Assembly: GCA_030533265.1 (NCBI GenBank) | Contig: JAUNJM010000001.1 | Span: 1-64,000, forward strand | Direction: 5' to 3' | From: Ruminococcus sp. | GTDB lineage: Bacteria > Bacillota > Clostridia > Oscillospirales > Ruminococcaceae | DNA length: 64,000 nt | Shown: one piece after another, positions 1 through 8,183 of the stretch | Layout of the letters: each line of letters starts with the position of its first letter | Position numbering within the stretch: the first letter of the stretch is position 1 | Program-made: the position numbers and the translations under genes | Notes under the pieces: model-generated | Told to the model about the DNA's origin: nothing | Seen by the model: the letters and a program-made list of their open reading frames with translations, nothing else | Databases searched by the model: none

Positions 1-2
1 AT

Positions 3-227
3 GGAGAGGTTCCGGACGTGCCTGCAGACAAGCTCTCAGCAATGTACAGCATTGCCTTCTATGAGGGAGAAACACAGATAACAGATACAACAAATTACGG
101 TGCATATTCATATATTTATGCAACACTTAATTCAACATCTGCATCTGAAGATCTCAAGAACCTTGTAAGAGCTTTGTATAAGTATTCTGTAGCTACAGAA
201 GATCTTCTTGCAACTATCATAGGTTAA
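3..227 (+). CDS. Surface/extracellular module protein, C-terminal end only
   Basis: The reading frame is open at the left edge of the window, so only the last ~74 residues are seen. They are almost identical in DNA and protein to residues ~274-345 of the GH8 protein that follows (bases ~1306-1516), including the motifs LSAMYSIAFYEG, NYGAYSYIY and LKNLVRALYKYSVATE. Here the protein stops right after the module, whereas in the neighbour the module continues into a linker and a catalytic domain. The pair therefore looks like a recent tandem duplication. I do not recognise a function; the module resembles repeat or adhesion-type regions of secreted Firmicutes proteins. The start lies outside the window. 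Confidence 0.75.
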   Translation, partial: GEVPDVPADKLSAMYSIAFYEGETQITDTTNYGAYSYIYATLNSTSASEDLKNLVRALYKYSVATEDLLATIIG

Positions 228-261
228 TTGTAAGATTAACTCAAAATGGTTTGAAAAAATT

Positions 262-296
262 CACACCACATCGAAGTTTTTCGGTGTGGTGTTTTT
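262..296 (+). terminator. Intrinsic terminator after the module gene
   Basis: A 13-bp stem (arms beginning ACACCACA and ending TGTGGTGT) is followed by a T-run. About 30 bases of this hairpin are repeated exactly after the GH8 gene at 3341-3376. Confidence 0.85.
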
Positions 297-428
297 ATGA
301 TTAAAGCGATTTACACTAAAAAATGTAGAGTGTTAATAACGTATAGGCATTTTGACCAAAAATCGTTCTCGTTCTTGCTTTTTTATAACGTTTTTATTAT
401 CATTTCTTACAAACTTCATTGAGATATC

Positions 429-457
429 TTGAAATATAAAGTTTTATGAGCTATAAT
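429..457 (+). promoter_or_regulatory. Sigma-A-type promoter for the GH8 gene
   Basis: TTGAAA at 429-434, 17-base spacer, TATAAT at 452-457. The predicted transcript starts near 464 and the gene has a strong ribosome-binding site (AAGGAGGG) just before the ATG at 491. The stretch 297-428 shows nothing else recognisable. Confidence 0.75.
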
Positions 458-490
458 TAACGGGTATACTTTTTTTAAGGAGGGAAAGCA

Positions 491-3301
491 ATGATAGAAA
501 AACTCATATCAGCAGCGGTAGCATTTTCACTTGCTATCAGTAGTGTAGTTATGCCGGGAGCAAGTCTTTTGGCAGGAGCTGCAACAGAAGGTGTAAATGC
601 TGTTGCTGCAACAGAAGCACCAACATTTGAGACGATCAGTCTTACGTTGACAGGAATAATCGGAGCAAACGTATTCTACACGATTCCTGACGCTTATCTG
701 ACTGAGAATTATATTGTTGAAACAGAATTTACAGGAGCAGGAGTATCAAAGGTTACAGTACCTTTAGATGTAAACAAGGTCGTATCAACCGCAGGTAAAA
801 AGCATTACATGTTTACACTTCCGGTTAAATCATGCAACATGCAAAAGGAATACTTTGCACGTCTTTATGTAAGAAAAGCATCAGACCGCTCAACAGTAGC
901 AACAACAGGGCGTGACACAGTAGTTGTCAGTAACTATGTAAATGCATTTGCAGCATCCAGTGATGCAATCAAGAGTGCATTCGGAAAAGCCATGCAGACA
1001 TATGGTTACTATTCACAGAAAATGTTCAATGATCTGGAGGAGCTTCCAAATATCACATTGCTTAACTTGAGTGACGTAACAACAAGCACAGTGGCAGACT
1101 ATGAGTCTGATATAAGACCTTATAGAGGAACAATAAAGGGAGAAATCTCACAGACATCACTATATCTTGATTCAGGAACAGGAATCAGAGCGTATCTTTC
1201 AAATCTGAGTGCAGATGTAGATACAAGCAATCTATATATGCAGTACAAGGTAGGAACAGTAACTAACAGAGTAAAGGTACAGCGGGATAATGCAGGAAAA
1301 TATTATGGAGAGGTTCCGGACGTGCCTGCAGACAAGCTCTCAGCAATGTACAGCATTGCATTCTATGAGGGAAAAACACAGATAACAGATACAACAAATT
1401 ACGGTGCATATTCATATATTTATACAACACTTAATTCACCATCTGTATCTAAGGATCTCAAGAACCTTGTAAGAGCTTTGTATAAGTATTCTGTAGCTAC
1501 AGAGGCTCTTCTTGAATCGTTACCACCTGATGATTCCAGCTCAACCCCTGACTCATCATCAGTAGCAGACTCATCAAGCAAAGTTGATGACAGTTCATCA
1601 GTAACAGATTCAAGTTCAGTTTCAGATGAAAAAGGTGCCGCTTACACAGGTGAATATGTGAATTTGTTTGCAGAAATGGGAATTTCCAGTCAGAAAGTAG
1701 AGCAAAAACTCAATGATGCATTTAATCAGTTGTTTTATGGTACTGACGGTAAGGATATTATAAACGAAGGAAAAAGAGTATATTATCCTGTCGGCGATGA
1801 TATGGCATATATATACGATACAGGAAATAATGATGTTCGTTCCGAGGGTATGTCATACGGAATGATGATAGCCGTACAGATGAATAAAAAAGAAGAATTT
1901 GATAGGCTATGGAAATGGGCAAAGACATATATGTATCATTCGTCAGGCGAAAGAAAGGGTATGTTCGCATGGCAGTGTACCACATCGGGTGACATAAAGG
2001 ATAATAACTCTGCCCCTGACGGCGAGGAATATTTTGCAGCAGCACTGCTCTTTGCTTCAGCAAGGTGGGGTGACGGAGAAGGTATATATAATTACCGTAG
2101 TGAAGCACTCAATATTTTGAGCTATATGCTTTATGTTAACGACAGACCGGGTTATCAGCTTAACACTGCCATAGACCCTGACCGCAAGATGGTCGTATTC
2201 GTACCGTATGGCAGTGCGGCTACATTTACTGACCCTTCATATCATGTTCCTGCTTTTTATGAGCTCTTCGCAAGAGAATCACCGGATAAGACTACATGGT
2301 TGGAGGTTGCAAAAACCAGCCGAGAGTTTTTCAGAAAATGTACACATGAAAAAACAGGTCTTTCTCCTGAGTATGCTACATTTGAAGGCGAGGGCTGTGG
2401 CGGCAGAGGTGACTATGGTTATGATGCTTGGCGAGTTCCTATGAATATAGCAATGGACTACTCATGGTGGCGTAAAGACGACGAGTGGCAGGTGGCATAT
2501 GCAAACAGGATACAGAGCTTTTTCCACAGCGAGGGTATAGGCCAGTATCTTGATAACTATACTCTTGATGGTGTAGCAAAATATAACGCTGATCATTCAA
2601 TCGGAGCAGTAGGTTGTAATGCTGTTGCGTCGCTTGCTGCAGACCATAATAAGAAATGGGATTTTGTAAGAGAACTCTGGACATCTCCTATACCGGAAGG
2701 AAAGTGGAGATACTATAACGGTTTGCTTTATATGCTGTCACTATTAAATGTTTCAGGCAATTATAAAGTATATATGTCCGAAAATGCTACACTGGAACTT
2801 CCACCTGAGCCTGTAGAAGAAGCCATACCTGACGGCGCATGGTCCGAAATACTTAACCATACGCAGACACTTAGTGCTAATACGTCAAATTATAAGCCGT
2901 ACTCTTCAAGTTCAAGTATTTCATTTAACAAATTTGGTCCTTCATCAACCCAGTGTTTGCAGATCACCGGTGGAGGTGCTTCAGGAGCTTCAGGAATAAA
3001 GCTTAACGTTTCTGACTTACTTAAGGATGGTGACTATGCAAAGGCTGAGTTCAGGATACATGTAACAGGTGCGACAGAGTCGATACAGGCGTTTTTAACT
3101 GACGGGAATAATCGTTTGCCAATGAAATATTCCGGAACAGAAACATTTAAAACAGGTGAATGGATAAGCTATACAACCGCTCCGACGAAGGCCAAATCGG
3201 ATAACGGTGAGCTGTACTTCTGCGTTACCAATGCATCGGGATTTTGGTATCTCGTTGATCTAGTTCTTTATAAGCTTGACCCTGAGTACATAACTGTATA
3301 A
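491..3301 (+). CDS. Secreted modular GH8 glycoside hydrolase
   Basis: This 936-residue protein starts with a signal peptide (about residues 1-32). An unrecognised extracellular module follows (~35-345), shared with the truncated upstream gene, then a Ser/Asp-rich linker (~350-385), a GH8 catalytic domain (~395-760) and a beta-sandwich, carbohydrate-binding-like C-terminal domain (~790-930). GH8 signs are SEGMSYGMMIAVQ, whose Glu is the expected catalytic acid, DGEEYFAAALLFAS, DPSYHVPAFYELFA and YDAWRVPMNIAMDYSWW. These resemble reducing-end xylose-releasing exo-oligoxylanases more than GH8 endoglucanases, but the exact substrate is inference. The gene has its own promoter and terminator and appears monocistronic. 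The protein probably acts outside the cell on plant cell-wall xylan fragments. Confidence 0.85.
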   Translation: MIEKLISAAVAFSLAISSVVMPGASLLAGAATEGVNAVAATEAPTFETISLTLTGIIGANVFYTIPDAYLTENYIVETEFTGAGVSKVTVPLDVNKVVSTAGKKHYMFTLPVKSCNMQKEYFARLYVRKASDRSTVATTGRDTVVVSNYVNAFAASSDAIKSAFGKAMQTYGYYSQKMFNDLEELPNITLLNLSDVTTSTVADYESDIRPYRGTIKGEISQTSLYLDSGTGIRAYLSNLSADVDTSNLYMQYKVGTVTNRVKVQRDNAGKYYGEVPDVPADKLSAMYSIAFYEGKTQITDTTNYGAYSYIYTTLNSPSVSKDLKNLVRALYKYSVATEALLESLPPDDSSSTPDSSSVADSSSKVDDSSSVTDSSSVSDEKGAAYTGEYVNLFAEMGISSQKVEQKLNDAFNQLFYGTDGKDIINEGKRVYYPVGDDMAYIYDTGNNDVRSEGMSYGMMIAVQMNKKEEFDRLWKWAKTYMYHSSGERKGMFAWQCTTSGDIKDNNSAPDGEEYFAAALLFASARWGDGEGIYNYRSEALNILSYMLYVNDRPGYQLNTAIDPDRKMVVFVPYGSAATFTDPSYHVPAFYELFARESPDKTTWLEVAKTSREFFRKCTHEKTGLSPEYATFEGEGCGGRGDYGYDAWRVPMNIAMDYSWWRKDDEWQVAYANRIQSFFHSEGIGQYLDNYTLDGVAKYNADHSIGAVGCNAVASLAADHNKKWDFVRELWTSPIPEGKWRYYNGLLYMLSLLNVSGNYKVYMSENATLELPPEPVEEAIPDGAWSEILNHTQTLSANTSNYKPYSSSSSISFNKFGPSSTQCLQITGGGASGASGIKLNVSDLLKDGDYAKAEFRIHVTGATESIQAFLTDGNNRLPMKYSGTETFKTGEWISYTTAPTKAKSDNGELYFCVTNASGFWYLVDLVLYKLDPEYITV

Positions 3302-3340
3302 CATCAATGTTTTAGATGAAAGTACAGAATTAAAATTACA

Positions 3341-3376
3341 GACACCACATCGAAGTTTTTCGGTGTGGTGTCTTTT
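3341..3376 (+). terminator. Intrinsic terminator after GH8, copy of the 262-296 hairpin
   Basis: Same ACACCACATCGAAG stem arm and loop as the terminator at 262-296, followed by TCTTTT. Shared terminators behind two genes that share a module suggest duplication of one ancestral gene. Confidence 0.85.
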
Positions 3377-3379
3377 ATA

Positions 3380-3478
3380 AACAGAAATGACTTTGATCTT
3401 ACATCAATGAGCATTTCATTCGGTCAGGAAAAATCAGATGACCCAACATCAGTTACAGTTAAGGTATACGTTAAATAA
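3380..3478 (+). pseudogene. C-terminal remnant of an unidentified gene
   Basis: A 32-codon open stretch ends in TAA at 3476-3478 and reads like a beta-rich secreted-protein tail (motifs DLTSMSISFGQE and SVTVKVYVK). It has no start codon context and begins inside the GH8 terminator. A separate terminator follows at 3501. This looks like the tail of a deleted gene that once stood here. I do not recognise the family. Confidence 0.45.
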
Positions 3479-3500
3479 AAATTGTAACTTAAAATGATAA

Positions 3501-3532
3501 ATGCCTCCTGTAAAAACAGGGGGCATTTTTTG
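3501..3532 (+). terminator. Intrinsic terminator
   Basis: An 11-bp stem (ATGCCTCCTGT / ACAGGGGGCAT) with an AAAA loop and a T6 tail. It sits directly after the gene remnant and convergent to the minus-strand L,D-transpeptidase gene. Confidence 0.8.
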
Positions 3533-3574
3533 CATAAAAATAAGCTCATGGATTTTGACCATGAGCTTTGCTAT

Positions 3575-5041
3575 TTAATAATACATTACAACAGGAGTGT
3601 CGTAAGGGACGTTATTGTAAATAAATCTGGCACTTTCGAGAGTCATATTTATGCAACCGTGAGAGCCGTTGTATTTATATATCTCTCCACCGACATAGTT
3701 TCCACGCCACTGAGAGTCGTGCAGTCCGATACCGCATATCGAAACATTGTTCCAGTAAGCACAGGTTGTATCCCAGCGTTCACCATCAGCATTACTTGCC
3801 TTCATACGGAAGTTAGTCTGCTTATCCCAGAGCTTATACACACCTGGAAGAGTAGTTCTTACAGCAGAAGTTGTCTGACCTGAAACGATACCACATTCCC
3901 AGAGCTTTTTACCATTTTCATAGTACCAGAGAGTCTGATTTGAAAGGTCTATTTCTATATAGGTATTGCCGATGTCATCATTTTCTGAACGAGCTTCTTT
4001 TCTACCTGTGAAAACATAGTTGCCGTCATTGTAGTAAATTGGCTCAACCTTTGCATTTTTGCCTTTTTCGATCAGGTCTATGAGTTGATCACAGGTTTCG
4101 TCCTGATATATCCACCAGCCGTACTTAGCGTCAGAGCTTGTCGGAATGGTGATATTTCCCTGCAAAGTAGCCTTGAACTTTCTTTCAGTGTTATAGGTGT
4201 CGTACTTTTCAGCGAGCTTTTCAACATAAGCAGCAACTTTATCACGGTCAGCAGTGATTTTGTTGTTTTTGCTTATTTTGAGCATGTTCATAAGCTGTTC
4301 ACCTGTGAGGGTTTCGGTAGTGTAGTTAAAATCGTATACGATCTTGACATTGCACATCTTGTTGTACTTATCGAGAGTAGCTTTCAGGTCATCAGCCTTA
4401 ATTTTCGGCTCAATATAGCACCCTGAATCAACGGCATTAATCTGGAAAACACCTTTGTCAAGCTGTTCTTTCACATACTTTGTAAGGATGTCGATCTTTA
4501 ACTGGTCGCCCTGAACAGCATCTTTGATTATGTACTTATTATTATCAAAAACAATTTCAGCGTTCTTATTTTTTTCTTTACCAAAATCGGTATTTTTCAT
4601 TACAGAAACGACTTTTTCAGGATCGTAAGTTACATCTGATTTAAAGGTATAATGGTTTTCGTCCCATATGCTTTTATACCATTTTTCTTTGTTGTTTTTT
4701 GTGAAAATGTCCTTGATTTTTTTAGCTGTATCACTTTTAAAACCGAGCTGTTCAACCGGAATTTCAACATTTTCTCCGTCATGCTTTGTGATAGTGAAAT
4801 ATGTTGGAATGTTAACGGTTTCAAAAAACGAAGAAGCTTCTTCAAGAGTCTGTCCACTGACGTTAATATCATTGATGAATGTATTCGGATTGAATTTATT
4901 CTTATACTTTGAGTTGCCCACAAGTAATGCAGTGACTATAAATGCGATTACCAGAACAAGTATACATATTAATAAAATCAAAGGAAAAACGAGTTTTTTG
5001 CTTTTTGTTTTTATATTTTCATGAGTGGTTTTGGTTGCCAT
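3575..5041 (-). CDS. Membrane-anchored L,D-transpeptidase (YkuD family)
   Basis: This 488-residue protein has a short basic N-terminus and one membrane segment (about residues 17-41). A long peptidoglycan-binding-type region follows (PG_binding_4-like, ~50-330), then a C-terminal YkuD catalytic domain. The catalytic signature SHGCINM is intact, with Cys near residue 463. Such enzymes form 3-3 peptide cross-links in peptidoglycan or attach proteins to it, on the outer face of the membrane. The ATG follows a good ribosome-binding site (AGAGAGGAA), and a consensus promoter lies at 5077-5105. The gene stands alone, convergent with the remnant at 3380-3478. Confidence 0.9.
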   Translation of the reverse strand: MATKTTHENIKTKSKKLVFPLILLICILVLVIAFIVTALLVGNSKYKNKFNPNTFINDINVSGQTLEEASSFFETVNIPTYFTITKHDGENVEIPVEQLGFKSDTAKKIKDIFTKNNKEKWYKSIWDENHYTFKSDVTYDPEKVVSVMKNTDFGKEKNKNAEIVFDNNKYIIKDAVQGDQLKIDILTKYVKEQLDKGVFQINAVDSGCYIEPKIKADDLKATLDKYNKMCNVKIVYDFNYTTETLTGEQLMNMLKISKNNKITADRDKVAAYVEKLAEKYDTYNTERKFKATLQGNITIPTSSDAKYGWWIYQDETCDQLIDLIEKGKNAKVEPIYYNDGNYVFTGRKEARSENDDIGNTYIEIDLSNQTLWYYENGKKLWECGIVSGQTTSAVRTTLPGVYKLWDKQTNFRMKASNADGERWDTTCAYWNNVSICGIGLHDSQWRGNYVGGEIYKYNGSHGCINMTLESARFIYNNVPYDTPVVMYY

Positions 5042-5076
5042 TTATGAAATTCCTCTCTTTGTAATCTATGCACTAA

Positions 5077-5105
5077 ATTATATCATATAAAAGTTTTTAT
5101 TTCAA
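5077..5105 (-). promoter_or_regulatory. Promoter for the L,D-transpeptidase
   Basis: Read on minus: TTGAAA (5105-5100), 17 bases, TATAAT (5082-5077). Confidence 0.75.
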
Positions 5106-5141
5106 TAGCATTTTTTTCTTATTTTCATTTTCATCTAAATG

Positions 5142-5174
5142 AATAAAAGCACAGTCAAAAGCTGTGCTTTTATT
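5142..5174 (-). terminator. Intrinsic terminator for the GH5 operon
   Basis: A long perfect stem AATAAAAGCACAG / CTGTGCTTTTATT lies 13 bases past the stop of the GH5 gene at 5187. It is A/T-flanked on both sides and could act in both directions. Confidence 0.75.
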
Positions 5175-5186
5175 GTTTATTCTATT

Positions 5187-6317
5187 TTATTTAGCAGCTT
5201 CTATCATTGCATTTATAAGAGCTTCGCTTCGCCATTTTGCAGGCATATCACGATTCATAAGGCCAAATGTTTCACCGCTGACAAATGAACCATTATCCCA
5301 GACAACAAGAGGAACACCTGATGCCTTTGCTGCTTTGATGTAATATTCCATACACTCGATTCTGTCTTCAAGGTTGTCCTTATCCATACAGCCACATTCT
5401 GTAATGACAACAGGGATGTCCTGGCAAAGGAAGTAGTTTTCAAGGTTCATCATCAAGCTGTCGATATAGAAACCATCAGTTTCTGGATTGAATTTATCTG
5501 TTCCCGGCTTTGCGAGTGCAAAGTTATATGGCAGATAAGCATGAACAGAAACGATAATGTTTTTATCGTCCTTGCCGGCAATGCCTTCAATGTCGATAGC
5601 CTTCATGGATGATGCCTGATGTGAAGCACAGTAGCCTGTGAGAAGCAGACAACGTTTATCGTTGTTTCCACCTGAGCTTCTTACGGTATCATAAAAAGCT
5701 TTCTCATACTCGTTGATTATAGCCTGAGCAGCAGGAGTGCCTCCGGTCCATTCCTGGTCTGTATCACGGAGTCTTGGTTCGTTAAGAGCCTCAAAGAGAA
5801 GATGCTCATCATAGCCTTTGAACTCCTCAGCAATCTGCTTCCACAAAGCTTTAAGTTGTTTGATGTCTTCCTCTTTGTTTTCCTCAGTCGGATAATACCA
5901 GTCTTCATGGTGAGTGTTGAGAATAACATATAAACCTTGGTTAATGCCATAATCAACAACCTCTTTGACTCTTGCCATCCACTCTTTATCAACGTTATAT
6001 TTGTCATCCATATGTTTATTCCAGGTAACAGGAATTCTTGCAACGTTGAAGCCTGTATCCTTGAGGAGCTTGAACATATCCTCACGGGTTTTCTGGTTGC
6101 CCCATGAAACCTCGGCAGCAACTCCCGGAGCGTCATAAGCATCAAGTGTGTTACCCAAATTCCAGCCGATTTTCATTTCTGAAACAAGTTCTTTAGCTGT
6201 TATATTACGCATTTCCTTGATTTCAACGTCATCTGACGATTTCTTGTCACAACCGGCGAAGCAAGCTAATCCCAGACAAACAGAAGTGAGTAATGCAATA
6301 GTTCTTTGAATGATCAT
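5187..6317 (-). CDS. Lipoprotein GH5 endo-beta-glucanase/xyloglucanase-like enzyme (copy 2)
   Basis: This 376-residue protein has a lipoprotein signal (lipobox CFAGC, Cys23) and a GH5 domain of the GH5_4 type. Motifs are IGWNLGNTLDA, RIPVTWN, THHEDWYYP, ALNEPR (acid/base Glu180), VSVHAYLPYNFA and VITECG (nucleophile Glu307). It is likely anchored to the cell surface and cleaves internal beta-1,4 links in glucan, xyloglucan or related polymers. It lies 24 bases after a close paralogue in the same operon and ends at the operon terminator. The clear ribosome-binding site is TAGGAGA. Substrate choice cannot be fixed from sequence alone. Confidence 0.88.
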   Translation of the reverse strand: MIIQRTIALLTSVCLGLACFAGCDKKSSDDVEIKEMRNITAKELVSEMKIGWNLGNTLDAYDAPGVAAEVSWGNQKTREDMFKLLKDTGFNVARIPVTWNKHMDDKYNVDKEWMARVKEVVDYGINQGLYVILNTHHEDWYYPTEENKEEDIKQLKALWKQIAEEFKGYDEHLLFEALNEPRLRDTDQEWTGGTPAAQAIINEYEKAFYDTVRSSGGNNDKRCLLLTGYCASHQASSMKAIDIEGIAGKDDKNIIVSVHAYLPYNFALAKPGTDKFNPETDGFYIDSLMMNLENYFLCQDIPVVITECGCMDKDNLEDRIECMEYYIKAAKASGVPLVVWDNGSFVSGETFGLMNRDMPAKWRSEALINAMIEAAK

Positions 6318-6341
6318 AAATATTCTCCTAAAACGTTCAGG

Positions 6342-7487
6342 TTATTCTTTACCAGTAGCGATTTTCATGAGAGCATCAATAAGCTGTGGTTCTCTCCACA
6401 TAACAGGATCATCTCTGTTCATAGCACCGAAACGTTCTGACTGAGCACTTGCAAAGAATGTACCGTTATCCCAGAGTACACAAGGAACACCTACATTTTT
6501 AGCACATCTTAAAAGATATGACAGACATTCGATTCTTTCATCAACGTTATCTTTGTTAAGAGCACCAAATTCAGTTATAATAACAGGAATATCCATTGCA
6601 AGGAATGTTGATTCAATGTTCATGAACAAGCTTTCAAACATAGGACCGTCCTTTTCAGGATCAAACTGGTCGGTACCTGCTTCATTGTTTGCGAAGTCAT
6701 AAGGGAGATATTCGTGGACAGAAACGATAATGTTCTTATCGTCCTTAGCAACGATACCTTGAATGTCAATAGCCTGAAGGGCTGAAACAAGAGGTGAAGC
6801 AGCATAGCCTGTAAGGAGCAGACAACGCTTATCGTTGTTTCCACCTGATTTTCTTACAGTGTCATAGAATACCTTTTCATATTCGTTGATAATCTTCTGA
6901 GCAGCAGGAGTACCTGCAGTCCATTCCATAGCAGTATCACGGAGTCTTGGTTCGTTAAGACCTTCGAAGAGAAGATGCTCATCATAGCCCTTGAACTCCT
7001 CAGCAATCTGCTCCCACAAAGCTTTAAGTTGTTTGATGTCTTCCTCTTTGTTTTCCTCAGTCGGATAATACCAGTCTTCATGGTGAGTATCAAGGATTAT
7101 GTACAAACCGTTGTTGATACCGTAGTCAACAACTTCTCTTACTCTTGCCATCCACTTTTTATCAACCTTATAGTTTTCGTCCATGTGACCATTCCAGGTT
7201 ACAGGAACTCTGACAACGTTCATACCTGTGTCCTTAACGAGCTTGAACATATCTTCACGAGCTTTCAGGTTACCCCATGAAGTTTCAGCAGCAAGACCTT
7301 TTGCAGCGTGTGCGTCAAGGGTATTACCCAGGTTCCAGCCCATAGTCATTTCAGAAACGATTTCCTTAGCTGTAACATCACGCATCGGTTTAATTTCTTC
7401 CTTCTTTTCTGATTTCTCACAGCCACTAAAACAGCATACACCCATGCTGAGGCTGAGGAGAAATGCAATGCTTCTTTTAAGTTTCAT
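6342..7487 (-). CDS. Lipoprotein GH5 endo-beta-glucanase/xyloglucanase-like enzyme (copy 1)
   Basis: This 381-residue paralogue of the GH5 lipoprotein that follows it downstream has lipobox CFSGC (Cys23), MGWNLGNTLDA, RVPVTWN, THHEDWYYP, GLNEPR (Glu179) and VIITEFG (Glu306). The block around residues 130-185 is nearly identical in both genes, down to the DNA, so the two arose by tandem duplication. Differences cluster in substrate-loop regions (HEYLPYDFA here versus HAYLPYNFA), suggesting slight specialisation. It starts 21 bases after the PHP-domain gene with ribosome-binding site AAAAGGAGA, consistent with one operon that also makes cellobiose 2-epimerase. Confidence 0.88.
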   Translation of the reverse strand: MKLKRSIAFLLSLSMGVCCFSGCEKSEKKEEIKPMRDVTAKEIVSEMTMGWNLGNTLDAHAAKGLAAETSWGNLKAREDMFKLVKDTGMNVVRVPVTWNGHMDENYKVDKKWMARVREVVDYGINNGLYIILDTHHEDWYYPTEENKEEDIKQLKALWEQIAEEFKGYDEHLLFEGLNEPRLRDTAMEWTAGTPAAQKIINEYEKVFYDTVRKSGGNNDKRCLLLTGYAASPLVSALQAIDIQGIVAKDDKNIIVSVHEYLPYDFANNEAGTDQFDPEKDGPMFESLFMNIESTFLAMDIPVIITEFGALNKDNVDERIECLSYLLRCAKNVGVPCVLWDNGTFFASAQSERFGAMNRDDPVMWREPQLIDALMKIATGKE

Positions 7488-7508
7488 AAAAATTCTCCTT
7501 TTCTTATA

Positions 7509-8183
7509 TCAGGGGATTATAAGCCCTGAAATAGTGTTGTTTTTTACCGCATTTATATAATCAAATATATTTTCAAACGGAGTTTCTGAAAAAACACCGC
7601 TCAAGCGTAAGGAAGTTAAGTGATGGTTATCACCTCCTGCAGTTTGTGGGAAACCATATTGCTCTGCATACCAGACAGCACGTTCATTGAACTTGTCGTC
7701 ATAGTTTCCTGCATTATAGACTTCCACACCATCTACCCAATCAGGTAAAAGCTTTATCTCATGGATGTAATCAGCCTCTCTGAAAGGATGAGCGTGAACA
7801 ACGATACCACCTGCTTTGTGAACACGGTCAACATATTCATAAGCATGGATGTCCATAATATCGCTGTTTTGGCAGAGCCAGTCGCAGTCCACACCATAGG
7901 TCAGCAGATCGGCTCCGTCATAAGTATATTCTATTCCAAAGAAAACCTTCAGTCCGATTTTTTCTCCCTCATTACGGGCATTTTCATACCCAAGACAGAA
8001 TTGTTTAACACGGTCGTTCCAGTCAGTCCAGTGACGTATCGCACTGTTACCGTTGAAAAAGTGGTCGGTAACTATGATACCGTCATAGCCTTCGTCCTTG
8101 TATCTTCTGGCCTGTTCAGCAGCGGATGCAGTAGCACAGCCACTTGCCTCTCTGGTATGAAGATGCGTTTCATATTTATACAT
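7509..8183 (-). CDS. PHP-domain metal-dependent phosphoesterase
   Basis: This 224-residue protein has the PHP metal-binding pattern: YETHLHT at the N-terminus, IIVTDHF, HAHPF, and a late GGDNHH motif. PHP enzymes hydrolyse phosphate esters such as nucleotide or histidinol phosphates; the true substrate here is unknown. The start codon overlaps the stop of the cellobiose epimerase gene (TAATG), a sign of translational coupling. Its place between an epimerase and two glucanases hints at a sugar-phosphate-related role, but that is guilt by association. Confidence 0.8.
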   Translation of the reverse strand: MYKYETHLHTREASGCATASAAEQARRYKDEGYDGIIVTDHFFNGNSAIRHWTDWNDRVKQFCLGYENARNEGEKIGLKVFFGIEYTYDGADLLTYGVDCDWLCQNSDIMDIHAYEYVDRVHKAGGIVVHAHPFREADYIHEIKLLPDWVDGVEVYNAGNYDDKFNERAVWYAEQYGFPQTAGGDNHHLTSLRLSGVFSETPFENIFDYINAVKNNTISGLIIP

